Assembly: GCA_029891385.1 (NCBI GenBank) | Contig: CM057234.1 | Span: forward strand, 20,136,350-20,200,349 | Reading direction: 5' to 3' | DNA length: 64,000 nt | DNA from: Erythroxylum novogranatense | Taxonomy: Eukaryota > Streptophyta > Magnoliopsida > Malpighiales > Erythroxylaceae | Part shown: in pieces, positions 10,866 through 23,744 of the stretch | Numbering within the stretch: position 1 is the first letter of the stretch | How the letters are laid out: each line of letters begins with the position of its first letter | Made by a program: the position numbers and the translations under genes | Notes under the pieces: model-generated | Seen by the model: only the letters and a program-made list of their open reading frames with translations | Told to the model about the DNA's origin: nothing | Databases searched by the model: none

Positions 10866-12542
10866 GGAATATTGTCTTAATTCACTATACCAAGTAATTC
10901 TAATCAAAATGGTGTGTTGTCATAAGGCATAACTGCATCATAAAGGACTTGAAGAAATCGATGTAGAACAGGGCTATTCTACTTGATTATCTAGAAGTTG
11001 GGAAACTCATCCTTGCACACATTCGTGTATGGGGCTACCCTACTGAAGCAGTATAACCTTTATAAAGAAATATTGCATGCTTGTTCCTCTCATTGCTATT
11101 TAGTAATATCTTGACCATTTTAAGGCTACAACTTTTACTATATAGAAGGTGAGACTAGAATCGTGGAATCACAACCAACTAAGTTTCTGAAATATAATTT
11201 CTATGATGATGGTAGGCTCTTTGACCCTTCAGATGATAGTAGGGCAGATATTACATTTATCATGTACCTATTACTCATACAATTAGATATGGTGGATCTA
11301 GGTCTCTATACCATGCTTGTATAGGAAAATGAATCCATACTTGAATACACAGCGATTCCTAAGGGTACAAGATCTAATGCAGTTAGGTAAATCCTCTAAA
11401 GTGAGATGACCTACTATCCCATTTGATTACATAGTCTATCTGGTGTATAGGACTATGATATTAGATATGGTTTGAATCTACTTAGTTTTACAGAAGTTAT
11501 TTCTGGACCCAATGCAGATGTGTGGTAGGATGCAATGAATGAAGAGATGCAATCTATGAAGTATAGTAAGGTTTAGGAGCCAATTGATTTACAACAGAAC
11601 AACAAACTCATCAGTTGTAAATGAAGATTAGACCTAAAGGATTTTGGGATAAAGTTTAGCGGTTTCTGGCTGACTTAGTTGCCTAGTGGTTCACTCAGAG
11701 AGAAAGGTTAACTTTATTTTACCTTTTATCTCATATCCTTGTAGGACACATTTTGAGTGAATAAGGAAATTGTAACTCATGATGATATAGAGTTACATCA
11801 AATGATTGTTAAAATTGCTTTCCTGAGTAAAGATTTTTATGAAGAGGTTTATATGGTACGACCTGAAGGATTTCAGAATCCAAATGGAACTGACATGATT
11901 TACGCATTATGCAGATCAATATATAGTTTACATCAAACCTTTCGAAAATGATACCTTACAGTTGATGAGATTATGACGTATTTTGCCTTCATGGAAAATA
12001 AAGTTAAAAGATGTTTGTACTATAAGGTTAAGGGGAGAAAAATTATCTTCATGTTATTTCATATGGATGATATATTGCTCATGTCAAATTACTTGACCAT
12101 GTTATATAAGGTTAAGTAACTTTGGTCAAGAACTTCGACATGAAGGACCTTATTGTAGCATCTTTTCTCCTAAGTATTTAGATTTACCGGGACAAATCTC
12201 AACACTCATCAGGCCTCTCATAGAGTGCATACATTGAGTATGTATTACAAAGGTCTAATATGATTAATAGTAAACATATCGTAGCACCTATCTCTCATAG
12301 TGAGAGATAATCTTTGGCACAGTAGCCAAAGAATAAAGTAGAGGTTACGAGGAATGTTCCGTATACTAGTATGGTTGATAGCCTGATATATGCTTGCTAT
12401 ATATTAGGTGGGACATTGCATTTACTAATTGACTGTTTGGTCAATATCTAGTTAATCCAAGTGTAGACCATTGGAATGCAGTCTAGTGAGTGTTAAGATA
12501 CTTAAAGGAATTAAGGATTGTATGTTGACATATAGCACAATC
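10866..12542 (+). pseudogene. Copia X: integrase C-terminus, reverse transcriptase and RNase H remnant
   Basis: Decayed pol of copia X. The segment 11757-11951 reads KIAFLSKDFYEEVYMVRPEGF...CRSIYSLHQTF, the corrupted counterpart of the copia RT block (K-T-A-F-L-N-G, then I-Y-G-L-K-Q). The RT active site survives as H-M-D-D (12060-12071) instead of Y-V-D-D, so it could not function. Weak matches to 'SMKYSKV*EPID' lie at about 11540-11590. RNase H-like fragments follow to 12542. The gene stops where copia A is inserted; its continuation is not found in the window. Confidence 0.75.
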
Positions 12543-15500
12543 TATTGGATCGAAAAAGAAAACATGCAAGATTTGGTTAAAAATTAGATTTCATTTTTTT
12601 ATAGAAATCATAACATAGTGGAAGCAAGATAACCAAATCACCATGCCAATCTATACATGATATGGTATGAGGATAATAATAAACATAACAAGATAGAGAT
12701 TATTACCGACTCCTTCATTATAGTTTTAACTCCTCATTGTGCTATCCTCTCCTTCTTCTTGCATCCAACCCTAGCTTTAGCCTTTCTTTTGAATCCTTTC
12801 CTTTGTTAATGTTTCCTCTCCTTATTGTTGTATCCTCAACCAATTTGATCTACCATTTGTTCTTTTTGGACAACTTGGTTAACAAGATCCTTTAGTAGAA
12901 AAGGAGAAGAAATGTTTGGAGGAGATTTTTCTTTGAAGAAAGAAGGAAATAATGAGACTCTTCTCATTCAAGGTTTTGGCCATGCATAGGTGAGAGGAGA
13001 GAGTTGGTTAAAACAATGTAAGAACCCTTTCTTACACACCTCAATTTCAGTTATCCATGAAAAGAAAAAAAAAAGGAGAGCATCCAATGCATCACACCTT
13101 TCTTTAATCAAATATAAAGAAGCCATTAAATAAGACACTTCTCATTTGTTTTAAGATGTCTATATGAAAAGACTAATCACCTAATATGACATGTCAATTT
13201 TGGTTTTTTAGTGATGAAAGATGGAAGATGATCCATCTAATACACATATTTCATCTTTAATCAAATGAATGTTAAAAAGGTTACATTACATGCTATCATT
13301 AAAAGATAACTATTAAACTATTTAATGGTAAAATCATCACTCCATTTAATGATGATAAGGCATGATAAATACCATCTTTATTTAGCAATTCAATGCTAAA
13401 TATGCAGCTGGACATTTATCCATTAAAAATAAAAAATACACTTCATTTCTTTAAGAATTTTGTTTTAATATAATTAATCTAATTAATTAAATTAAACCAA
13501 AGTCTAGCCCATTTCTAAATTTTCATTTGTGCTTCTAATTAACCATTAATTAGTGCAAGTCTAACATTCGATCATAGGCTTTAAAACCTCCATTTATATT
13601 TCTTACTTAGCTTGATAACCTTCTTTGAAGCCAAGTAGGGAATTTTATTGGACTTAGATAATTCAAGCTCCAATAAGCCCAGAAATAATTTAATCTCATT
13701 ATAATTAATTCTAGCTTATTAACTAAATGTCATTCTACTAAAAAAAATTAGTTGAACTCTTGAATTATTAAATATTATGAGAACACATATTTCAAATAAG
13801 ATGTCTAATTGCAAATCCTATTATGAACCTTATTATAGTCATCCACACAATAAAGGGTAAAATTACCGTTTTGCCTTTATATTGATTTTTTCTTCTCGAT
13901 CTCCCGTTTTACTCTATATGGTGATTAACACACAAGATCTCATCTTGGTGTTAAGACTTGATGGGTAGCTAGTCCATCAAACTCTTGGCACTAGTTTAAT
14001 CACCAATCTCCATAAAACATCTAAAAGTGATGATATCACTATAAACTCTTTATTTAAGTGAATGTTCCCTTATACATGTTTCAATTAATAATTCCAATAT
14101 GCGGATAATGGATTAATAACACATGTGATTCCCGATTCATTTAATAGTATCATTATCGATAATCAACTATGACCGCGCGTCGTAACGCTAATCAAAATTA
14201 AAATAACTAGACTACTACTTGTAGCGATGGCGAGTCAAAGTCGATCCTGAGAGAGTGTGTAAAGTTTAAGAAATGAAATTAATCGGTGTTTAGGAAAAAG
14301 GGGGTTTTGGATTTTTAGAGATGAAAATAAAATAAAACTAACTAATAAAAACAAATTAAAGAAAACATGCAATAAAATGAAAATTGTGGGGAATTCAGTA
14401 GGGACCCGGTTCTTTGGTTCAATCTCGACCTACACCCTGATTGAGCATATTTTATTAATTTGTTGTTCTTTAACCTCTCCTAGAAATTATTAATCGTGGA
14501 TTAAAAATTAACCCGAGTTTTCCCTTAAGTTTTGTTTAATCAAGATACGATCGTTGATTAAACCTAACCACCTAACAACCTAGGATACGATCTCTAGATT
14601 TAATTAGGTAGTAGCATTACGAATTAGGAAAATCGATTAATCAAGGCAACAACTACACACGCTCGGGTCATTTAGCCTAGGTCTTGTTATCCCTAATGAT
14701 TAATAATCAATAGTCACTACAAATGAATTTCAACATAACAATTACGGATTACATCAAAATTCTAGCAATGGGTTTAAAATTAACGATTCAATGAACGCAT
14801 TAAAATCATCAATTCACAATACCCGATGGGTTCATACACAAATAACCGAATAATAACGAAAATCTGATTATCCATACACAAAACCCAAATCGATTAAAAT
14901 AGGATAACACAATCAATTCCTAATGAGAGAAAAAAATAACAAAATAATAAAAAATACTCAACTCGAGTTATCGGCGTCGATTTTACCTCCGAACCGATAT
15001 CGAGACGTTTAGCCCTTTATAAGTATTTTCTAAAAAATTGCTTTAACCTCCATTCCAAATACCAACCGAAAAATCCCTCACTGGTGGCTCTACAGTTGTG
15101 TTATATTGTCTACTGTTGAGTGATTTATTTTTCTCGGTCACGCCTCTGTGTTAGCCCTGCTTGATTTGCGTCACTTACGTGATTCCTTGTAGCATGATAA
15201 GCCTCACCCTCTAGTGCTATAGTCTCTCGTTACTTCCTGGATGCAGTTGTGCTTCTACTGATTTTATCACTGTTGCGCTGCACTTGCTCCTGCTTCCTCC
15301 TCACTGCTTTTTCCACTGTAGCTCGATTTTACGAATAAAGGTCACCTCGCTTAAAACCCTTTAATCCTCCCTGCTGTAGCTTCTTGAAACGCCAGCGTAT
15401 ATGCTTCCTTCCTGTGTAACGCTGCGTTTTACCTCTACTGTTGCGTGCCTTGCATGATTTTTCCTTGCTTCCTTCAAAAACGACGCCACGTTGCTTTCCT

Positions 15501-16707
15501 CTCAATTAATGCCTGTCCAATTTAATTTGCCCCTACTGTTGAATGGATGGGACAATTAAAGGTCACTTGTCAAGCCCTCTTAATTCATTTGCTCCTTTTT
15601 CCTCTGGCTTCCAAAACGATGCGTTGGCTGCTCCTTGGATCACACTAGTCTCCTGCGCACGCCTCATGCGTCGTCTTTCCCTGCTCCTTGTGTTGGCCTG
15701 CATTTTGAGTCAAAAATGCCTGTGTCCCTGCGTGCGTTTAGCCTTCTACGTTTTAAGTAAAACGCTGACGTTATATGGATGCTGCTACCTTCTGTTTTGT
15801 GACAAGACAATTAAGGGTCACTTCTCAATTAAATCCTCTTGGCTCTTCTCTGTTGGCTTCTTGTTGCTTCCTGCGCTGTGTGCTTCAAGTTTTCACGCAG
15901 TCTTTTGGTCCACGTCCCTCTTGGTCCACGTCTCTCTTGATTTATTTCTCATTTTATGCTCCCCTCGCGTGATGTCTGTGGCTGTTGATGCTGCGTGATT
16001 ACTGTAGTTAATTCAAGGACCTTTTAATTGCCACAACATTTTAAAACCCTCAGCTCCCTTGTAGCTCATTTGACAATTAAAATTCCACCCAATTAAATCT
16101 CATTTGTGTCTTCGGTGCTTCCATTTCTCTTGCTTGTTATTTTTTTCTTCTTCCTCGATGAAAGCAAATAGATATTAATCTTCGAAAAATGATCCATATG
16201 TTACGCATTCGACTCACTTTAATTTCTTTTCTCTCAAATTGTGCCTAAAAATAAATATGAATTAAAGTGAGTATTTTAATCATTTTTTTATCGATAATCG
16301 CTAAGTGAAAATAATTAAAAATATCAACAATTAAGCACATATCAAACTACTATCATGATATGAAACTCATCATTCCCTCGAAGTAAACTCCTTTACTTAC
16401 ATGGAGATCAATCGCAACACTGCAATCTAAACTATAATCAAGTGACTAACTTGATTATTCAACTGTGAATCAATTAATTTAGATAATAATAATATACATG
16501 TTTCCCATACATCTCCATGTATATGTATATTATTTATAAAAGAATCTTGATACCTTATGACTAGTTACATAATGCTCATATATATAAAACCAAACTCTTT
16601 TGTTTCATTAATAATAAATATTTTCATTACAAAATTGTAACTGGAAAGAATTAAATTAATGTAAATACACTTGCTTTCCAGGAAACTATATTTACATAAC
16701 TCCAACA
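12543..16707 (-). mobile_element. Copia A: 3' LTR, interrupted by solo LTR H
   Basis: Left-hand LTR of copia A. It begins tattggatcgaaaaag (a mutated TGTTGG end) and finishes ctccaaca at 16707, directly beside the polypurine tract. Bases 12543-13195 align with the right-hand copy at 33261-33846. With H and its duplication removed the LTR is about 1985 bp, close to the 1.95 kb LTRs of copia B. The inserted strand orientation is minus, matching the pol remnants at 16722-19114. Confidence 0.85.
14170..16344 (-). mobile_element. Solo LTR H, Athila/Tat-like, inside the 3' LTR of A
   Basis: 2175 bp from tgaccgcgcg to acatatca, with a perfect target duplication aacta (14165-14169 and 16345-16349). 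Its ends and composition resemble LTR F at 62000-63470: a purine-poor interior, a segment of 'gattaatcaaggcaac' type, and a terminal run like tgcttaattgttga when read on the - strand. The T/C-rich part (15100-16020) contains a 151-codon open frame rich in Cys, Leu and Ser. I regard that frame as chance. Imperfect repeats around 'acaattaa[ag]ggtcac' lie near 15332, 15551 and 15808. Confidence 0.85.
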
Positions 16708-16721
16708 ATCTCCCACTTGCC
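16708..16721 (-). other. Copia A polypurine tract
   Basis: Reads ggcaagtgggagat on the - strand, immediately before the 3' LTR. This is the typical plus-strand priming site of plant copia elements. It fixes orientation and LTR boundary. Confidence 0.8.
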
Positions 16722-17524
16722 CTAAAGCAAGTTTGACATATCCCTCATTCCCATCCCTACTAGGTGACCCTCAAAACTCTTTTGAGACATTATCTTCATA
16801 AACGGATTAGCAAGGTTTTGCTCTGTGGGAATCTTTACCACATCCACCTCTTCATATTGTATTATCTCCCTCATGAGATGATACTTTCGTTCAATGTGTT
16901 TGGTAGCTTTGTGGTTTTGAGGTTCTTTAGAATTAGCCATTGCCACACTATTATCACAAGTGTAATGGCTTTTCTTGCCTCGGGAATTACCTCTAAATCA
17001 TTTAGGAACTTGTGGAGCCATACTGCTTCTTTTTGCTGCTTCATAAGCACAACAATATACTCAACCTCCATAGTCGAATTAGAAACACAAGATTACTTAA
17101 TACACCTCCAGACTGTGGCTCCACCTCCTAAAACAAATATAGAACCAAAAGTTGATTTCCTTGAATCAACATCTACTTAGAAATCGGAATATGTATATCC
17201 TGTCGAAACAAGATTACTTCCAGAGTAAACAAGCATTAAGTTCTTCGTCCAACGAAGATACTTGAGTATACACTTAACCACAATCCAATGCTCCATTCCT
17301 GGATTGGACTGAAATCTGCTTACTAGTCCCACTATGTAACAGATATCTGGTCTAATGCAAAGCATTGCATACATTAAACTTCTAGCTGGCAAAGCATATG
17401 GAATGTTACGCATGTGTTCAACCTCTTCTTGGGTTTTAGGTGCTTGTTCCTTTGAAAGTTTGATTCCATAGCTAGTAGATGTGAAACCTCTCTTGGAATC
17501 TTGCATGGTAAACTGATTGAGCAT
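16722..17524 (-). pseudogene. Copia A: RNase H domain remnant
   Basis: Decayed 3' end of the copia polyprotein. From upstream to downstream on the - strand: MLNQFTMQDSKRGF and YALPARSLMYAMLCIRPDICY (17177-17524), EVEYIVVLMKQQKEAVWLHKFL (near 17070), then AMANSKEPQNHKATKHIERKYH and ending LVGMGMRDMSNLL (16722-16946). H-I-x-x-K-Y-H is the conserved end of copia RNase H. Several frame changes and stops make it non-functional. It lies next to the polypurine tract, as expected. Confidence 0.85.
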
Positions 17525-18515
17525 GTTCTCAATGTAGGTTAATTAAGACAAGGCTATCTGTTTATTCTTATGATCCATTATAAGTTTGATCCCTAGAACA
17601 TAGTTAGCCTCTCCCAAATCCTTCATTAAAACTGTTCATTCAGCTATCCCTTAACTGTAGATAACATTCTCAAATCATTCCCAATGAGCAGAATGTCATC
17701 AACATACATGATTAGAAAAATAACCTTCCCATTTTGTACCCTTTTATAGACACAAGACTCATCTAAGTTTTGTATGAACCCATAGGTTTTGATAGAATGA
17801 TCAAACCTAATGTTCCAAGACCTAGATGCTTGCTTAAGTCCATAAATAGACCTTTGCAACTTACATACCTTTTGGTTGGGCCATATAAATTGTCTCCTTA
17901 AGATCTCCATTAAGAAATGCGATTTTGACATTCATTTTCTATATTTCATAATCGAAATAGGCTGCTATGACCAAAAGAATTTTGATGGACTTATGCATGG
18001 CAAACGGAGAAAAAGTCTCCTTATAGTCTATACCCTCTTTTGAGTATAACCTTTGGCTACCAATCTAGCTTTAAAGGTCTCTACCTTTCCATCTAATCCT
18101 CTTTTCCTTTTATAGATCCATTTACACCCTATGGCTTTTATACTTTGTGGTAGATCTGCAAGGATTCAAACTTCATTAGCGTATATGGAATCTATTTCTG
18201 ATTCCATCGCCTTGATCCATTTTTTCGCATCAACATCATTAATAGCTTATGTAGACGTAATGGGATATGTTTCTTCTTGGTCTGAGATGGCAATTATGCC
18301 TTCTCCTAGACCTAGATACCTATCTGGCTATCTCACAACCCTCCCACTATGTTTAGGCACAACTTGATGTTTAGATTACTCTTCCGATTCAACTCCTGAA
18401 TCCATTTCAACATCTTATTCTGTTATATTCGAATTAACTCTTGGTTTGGATGAAATAGCTAACTCCTTTAGTACTACTTCACTTCTTCCTATGTGATTTC
18501 TCATAAACTCTTCCT
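17525..18515 (-). pseudogene. Copia A: reverse transcriptase remnant
   Basis: The clearest open part is 17644-17931 on the - strand, reading KVCKLQRSIYGLKQASRSW and later MYVDDILLIGND. The catalytic Y-V-D-D codons lie at 17695-17706 and are intact. The upstream part (to about 18300) holds the start of the RT domain in scattered frames, with 'KWIYKRKRG'-like and 'AHYDYE'-like remnants. Stops and frameshifts prevent a single product. Order and strand agree with RNase H on its left and integrase on its right. Confidence 0.85.
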
Positions 18516-19114
18516 CTAGGAAGGTGGCATTTGTCGACACATATACCTTCCTATCTTAAGGACTGTAAAATAGTACCCTTGAGTTCCCGTAGGATATTCT
18601 ACAAATAAACATACTTCCGACCTTGATTCCATCTTTGTGGATTCAGGTCTTAGAATATGGGCTGGGCAGCCCCAAGTCCTTAAGTGCCACAATGAAGGTA
18701 CTCGACCAGTCCACAACTCTATAGGTATTTTAGGCACCAATTTGGATGGAGAAAAATTAAGAAGATATGTTGTCGTTTATATGGCATATCTCCAAAACGA
18801 TTCTAGAAGGCTAGCATAGGACATCATTGACCTTACCATTTCTAATGGATTCCTATTTCTCCTCTCGACTACACCATTCTGTTAAGGTGTCCGAGGAGCT
18901 GACAAATTGGAAGCAATTCCTTTATCAATTAAATATTGCTGGAACTCTCCAGATAAGAACTCACCACCTCAATCAGATCGAAGTTATTTTAATGGCTTGC
19001 CTAGCTGCTTCTCAGCTTCAGCTTTGAATTCTTTGAACTTTTTAAAAGATTCACTCTTTGTATGCATCAAATACAAATAGCCATATCTTGAGTAATCATC
19101 TATAAAGGTTATGA
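18516..19114 (-). pseudogene. Copia A: integrase, C-terminal part
   Basis: Two recognisable pieces on the - strand. At 19000-19114 the frame reads TFIDDYSRYGYLYLMH, then LRSD*GGEF, which gives two of the catalytic acidic regions of the copia integrase core; a stop replaces an Arg codon (CGA to TGA, consistent with deamination of a methylated CpG). At 18516-18740 IPIELWTGRVPSLWHLRTWGCPAHIL, followed by SEVCLFVEYPTGTQGY, is the conserved linker after the integrase core. The integrase is cut at 19114 by solo LTR C and resumes at 21330. Confidence 0.85.
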
Positions 19115-19234
19115 TGTTGGGCCCGGGTCTCGAATCCTATCTCGAGGTGGCCCCTCGGGGACGCCGGGTAAGGGACGCACGGAGGAAGAAACGAAAACAT
19201 GAAAAAATATAAAGGAAACAACAGCGGGAAGAGG

Positions 19235-19400
19235 AGGCCTCACCGCGGCAACAAGATGCTCGCCGCGGCGAGCGCCTCGCTGCAAGGATTCGCCACGGCC
19301 AAATCTAGCCTCGCCGCGACGAGCGACCAGCTTCAAGTCGTGGTGATCGCCCGTGGGCTGTGCCGCAGCGAAGGATTGGCTTGCCGCGATGAGCTCCCCA
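19235..19400 (-). repeat. GC-rich cassette 1 of LTR C
   Basis: Repeated words such as ctcgccgcggcgag with variants (ccgcggc, cgccacggcc, cgccgcgacgag), many self-complementary. Located near the terminus of the LTR rather than at the shared internal site. Confidence 0.6.
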
Positions 19401-20619
19401 AATTTTTGAACCCGATCCCAACATCTAAACAATTTCAAATCACACATACATTCTCATACATTCTATCACATACACATGCATTCTAACTATGAGTTAATCA
19501 CCCCCATAAACAACATAACTTCATGCCATTACAATTCGAAGAAATTTAACAAGTATTCTTACAATGGCACAATACATATCAAGGTTTAAATCCAAAATAC
19601 ATAAGGATGCTCCATAATGATATGCTTGGAAGCTAACCAAAAGTACTAACTTAATACCAAAGCTTCTAACTATCTTGGAGTTTCCGATGCCTTGCAAGGA
19701 TCACGATCTTCTCGTTCTACACCTGAGGAGTGGGAGATAATAGGGTGAGTTGTGAAGCTCAGTGGCTTATACATTTATAGCCATTGGCAACGAGCCACAC
19801 ATTCAAGCATATACATATATATACAAGCATGAAGCAAGCCAACACTTATCAATTTTGAATCATCACAAGACTATGTCATGCTATTTTTGAGTTCACAACA
19901 TAGCAATTTATTATGCATCATACCTAACAAATCAATAATGAAATGCACAACAAATGGCTCGAGAGTTCCGTGGAACAAAACGGATAAACCGAAGTTTATA
20001 CCGTGAATAAAATGAGTCCGATTTCTCAGGATCTCGTGGCCTTAAGCGGGCAGTCGAGAGAAGGCTATACGTTGACGTGCACGTGACTAACAAAACGTTC
20101 CTCTCTCGCCCAAACAAAGAACATATTCATTCGTTTCATGCTCAATTCATTTTATCAAAAGCTTCATACATTTCATTCTTACAAAATGTCGTAATGTCTT
20201 TCAAGGCAATACATAATCATAATTACAATGCATTTGCAATAATTTCCACAATTCAAAACAAGCAATGTCACACACACATCCAAGCAAGCAAAACAATTTA
20301 CCCATACACACAACAACTATAAATATATTACCCACCTAATATCGCTTGAGGATCGAAACTCACTGTTGTCCTTCCTCTTGCGATTGGATTAGGTCGGCTT
20401 GGTTTCCTATAACAAACCAAGCTCCCATTCAAACAACATTCAAAGGAAATATTCAATAAGCTTCGAAAATCAAAAGCACTAATACTAAAAATCTATACTC
20501 GACTTCCATCTAAATTTTTGGATTTTTAGAGGCTAATTCCAAATTTCCTTTCTTCATAAAACTTGTAGCCCTATGGCTCTAGTTCACAACGAATCAGAAA
20601 TCACCTCATTTGTGTGCAC

Positions 20620-20685
20620 CGCGGCATGCACACCTTCGCACACCACAGCGTGCTCATGAGCACGTCGCGATGTACGAGTCCAGGA
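20620..20685 (-). repeat. GC-rich cassette 2 of LTR C
   Basis: Words caccgcggcatg, caccacagcgtg and gagcacgtcgcgatg lie between flanks that resemble those of the cassette in LTR I ('cacaacgaatcagaaatcacctc' before it, compared with about 53710 in I). Confidence 0.55.
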
Positions 20686-21329
20686 ACCCCTCCCGAAACC
20701 TGATTTTCTTACAAATTTCAACCACAATCCTCCCATTTTGCAAATGCAACACATCTAAACCTTGATTCAAGTCCTAAGCTTCAGTTCTAACTCATTACAA
20801 CCTTAAAATCAGTCACAAACACACCAAGATCATCAACCCAAAGAAATTTTACCTATTTTTTTGAAAATCTCTAAACAATCGGTTCTAACTCATGCCAAGC
20901 TATTTTAGGGGAAATTCTAACCAAAACAAGATGAAATGCACTTAGACTTACCAGGAATTTGCTTCAATCTGTCAAAAACCTCTAGGAATGAAAAGCCCTA
21001 TTTTCTCTTCTTCTTCCTCACTAACGACAATCTCCTTCCTTCTTCTCTTCACTCTTCTTTTCTTTCCTTCTAATTTCTCACTCAAGTCTAAATGGGATGG
21101 ACAAAGACCAAAATACCCCTCCTAGTAAAGCCTTAACCTCTCTAACTTAAGTGATCTTCCCATTTTACCCTCAAACATTTTTACTCTTTCATTCCCATTT
21201 ATACCACATTATACTCACTTAATCTCAATTTTCCCTTAATACTTCCAATTTAATCCAACTAAGCCATAAATCACACAATTAACACAATTCATGCTTAATA
21301 ACATCAATAAAAAAATTTGGGGCCTAACA

Positions 21330-21766
21330 TATGAAGTATTCATAACCTCCTCTAGTTTGTACATTCATGGGCTCACACACATCAGTATGTACTAAGTCCA
21401 ACGTAAATTTAGATTTGTTTCCTTTATAAGGAAATGAGGCCTTGGTCATCTTTCCTAAAATAATGGATCTTTATCCAAGCCCGTAGGGGTCCCATCCTTT
21501 ACTAACCTGTCAATTCTTTTTTGATTGATATGACCAATTCTTAAGTGTCACAGATATTTAGAATTAATGCCAGAGTCATTAGAATGTCTTGGTTTTATCA
21601 ATTCTGTGGTGTTTAGTGAGCCTGTCAAAGGTTTTATAAAGAACAATCCTTATTTAATTATCGCATCACAAATAAAATCCTTATTCTCATATATTGAAAC
21701 AACAATTTTCAAAATATAAGGAATAACCAGATTTTATTAGGCAAAAAACAGAAATCATGTTCTTTA
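21330..21766 (-). pseudogene. Copia A: integrase N-terminal/pre-integrase remnant
   Basis: The - strand continuation of the A integrase between solo LTR C and copia B. I read a decayed GAG-pre-integrase/zinc-binding region with many stops. Assignment rests mainly on its place between integrase core (left) and gag (right) and on the target duplications at both ends. The right edge (cttta, 21762-21766) is the target site of copia B. Confidence 0.6.
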
Positions 21767-23728
21767 TGTAGGAAAATCCCGGGATGTACATCACATGTAC
21801 AAGGTGTGGAAAACAAAAATTTTTGTCGCCGGGACCTTCCCGAAGGCCAGGATCTATGTGTCTGTACGAAGACTCAAACCTAAATAGCCAATAGAGACTA
21901 TCTCTAAAGGTATCCACGCAGAGATCAGAAAACCTAACCGGGACAAACCCCTTTAACCCGGGAATAGCTAGAACAAATTAAAGGCTGCTAGACCTTACCT
22001 TTGTCCTTGGAGAGCTTAGATCAACGTTGATGAATCTTGGAAGAAGCAAGGAGTCAATGATGCTTTTGAGAGAGGAAGAATGAAATCTCTTATTTCAAAG
22101 CTTTTTCACTTAACTATTAAGTTCCCTCCTTCTCAAGCAAAACCGACGGCTGCATTCAACTTTTTTTATCCCATGTAGATATTTGTTTCACTAATTAAAG
22201 GACTTGGTAGAAAGCCATCCACGTGGATGACTTTAGTCCATTAATTCATGAATTAATTAAATAATGAAACTTTTGACTTTTCAAACCTTATCTACATCTC
22301 TTCATCCAACGATGGGCACATGGCTATATATATATTTAATTACCTAATCTTAATTAATTAATTAATATATATATATAATTGCTAAAAAGGTCCAGTCAAA
22401 CTGGGGTCGGTCCTACCGACCTATCGGGCCCCGGTACTAAAACAGCTCCGGAAACCTTTCTTAGCAATATTGATGTCGCGATCTCATCGGGACATATCCC
22501 GATCTCATCGGGATCCATTTAATCCTAATGCTCTCCATAATTGGAACTCTGTCCAATTACTATTTAATGATTCTCGAATCACTCTTATCGTGTGACCCTT
22601 TAGGTTTCTGTTATGTTGGCCACTTAGATTAACAATTAATCTGAGCAAGTCATGGCTGGCGTCTAGCAACACATCATGACCCCAATTGATCGGAAAGTAA
22701 TCAGTTTGATGAATTCATCACGAACGGATCACGAACCCTTCCATGACAATTCTGGTGCAATTCGTCCTTTCACCATCCTATACCCCACTTGGTTATGAGT
22801 ATGGTCAAAGTGTCAACTCTCACTAGACCGAGTCTAGCCCAAGTGAAATTAGTTCTCGCCCTAGGACTCATTACTCTATATGTCAATGAGGACACTCTTC
22901 ATGACATATTCTTGGCCACCTTACAAGTAATGATCCCGACAAGAGGCTATGGGTATCTCTTCCGCTAATCCGTAAGTGGTGAATCCTTTATTGGCTACTC
23001 AATTACCTTGAATACCTCAAGTCGCACCCAAGCACCACCCTATGAGCGACCTCGGAAGGCAACAAGGAATGGAGTCAAAGCACGTAATCAAGATTCAAGA
23101 TATCCTTGAGTACCTCAAGTCTAAGGATACTTGCACCATTCTTATGATGAGATTATCAACGACACTAGAAGAAGATATCCATGTGATGATCTCATGGCGG
23201 GTCATCCAATGTACTTACTACCGCTAGTAAGCATCCACATGTCAACTCTAAATATCTCATATTTACAGGTTTCGAGATCCACCGCTGATCCAATCAAGGA
23301 ATATGACATGTGTTAGTCTAACCGGATTAATGATGTCCATCTCATTAATCCTATGACTAAGGAAAATTTAGATATCTTGACATAATTGCATATGATCGGA
23401 ATCTCAGTAGTATGATCACATCATAATTTCCTTCATGCTATGTCATATATCATGGACTTCATTAATTCGATTAAAGATCCAATCAATTCATAAACACTGT
23501 TCATGAATATCAAATTAATGAAATATGCCTTTCTTTATTTATTCATAAAGTCCATATACGACTTTGAATAAAACGCGCTAAAGGGATTGTCTTTAGGCAC
23601 TACTCTAACAATCTAAGATGCATCGACATCCATAAGTCGACTTACCTTTGGTGAACAAGGTGACTTATCAAGATCGCAAAAGAAGCATAAGTCGACTTAC
23701 ACATGGAACAAGTCGACTTACACTTACA
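21767..23728 (-). mobile_element. Copia B: 3' LTR
   Basis: 1962 bp, starting tgtaggaaaatcccggg and ending acttaca, next to the polypurine tract. It aligns along its whole length with the right copy (28785-30733) and, up to 23610, with LTR K (59113-60966). The last 118 bp (23611-23728) are a cassette absent from K. Target duplication cttta (21762-21766) matches cctta (30734-30738) with one change. Confidence 0.92.
23611..23728 (-). repeat. TAAGTCGACTTA cassette extending the LTR of copia B (3' LTR copy)
   Basis: Palindrome copies at 23633-23644, 23688-23699 and 23709-23720 and a degenerate copy at 23656-23667. In the related LTR K, 'ctaaca' is followed directly by 'atctcccacttg'. Here 118 bp lie between the two, with 'aatct' at both edges as in a target duplication. 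Both B LTRs carry the cassette, so it was present before B transposed. Confidence 0.75.
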
Positions 23729-23744
23729 AATCTCCCACTTGACC
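23729..23744 (-). other. Copia B polypurine tract
   Basis: Reads ggtcaagtgggagatt on the - strand, directly next to the 3' LTR. Confidence 0.8.

Larger units (their letters stand above)
19115..21329 (-). mobile_element. Solo LTR C, gypsy type, inside integrase of copia A
   Basis: 2215 bp, starting tgttgggcccggg and ending ggggcctaaca, with a perfect target duplication tatga (19110-19114 and 21330-21334). It belongs to the same family as S3, in reverse orientation. The shared block with 'cgactgcccgcttaaggc-acgagatc' lies near 20025-20070 on the - strand. It carries two GC-rich cassettes (about 19235-19400 and 20620-20685) and a hairpin/pyrimidine/CAG module (19723-19761). Removing it restores the copia integrase sequence. 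Confidence 0.9.

Noticed and set aside
15543..15998. 151-codon open frame, Leu/Cys/Ser-rich with hydrophobic stretches, as a possible membrane protein gene
   Set aside because: It lies wholly within solo LTR H (perfect target duplication) in T/C-rich sequence, where Leu, Ser, Phe and Cys codons arise by composition. No known domain.
16764..17180. 138-codon + strand frame opposite copia A RNase H
   Set aside because: Antisense shadow of the RNase H remnant on the - strand.
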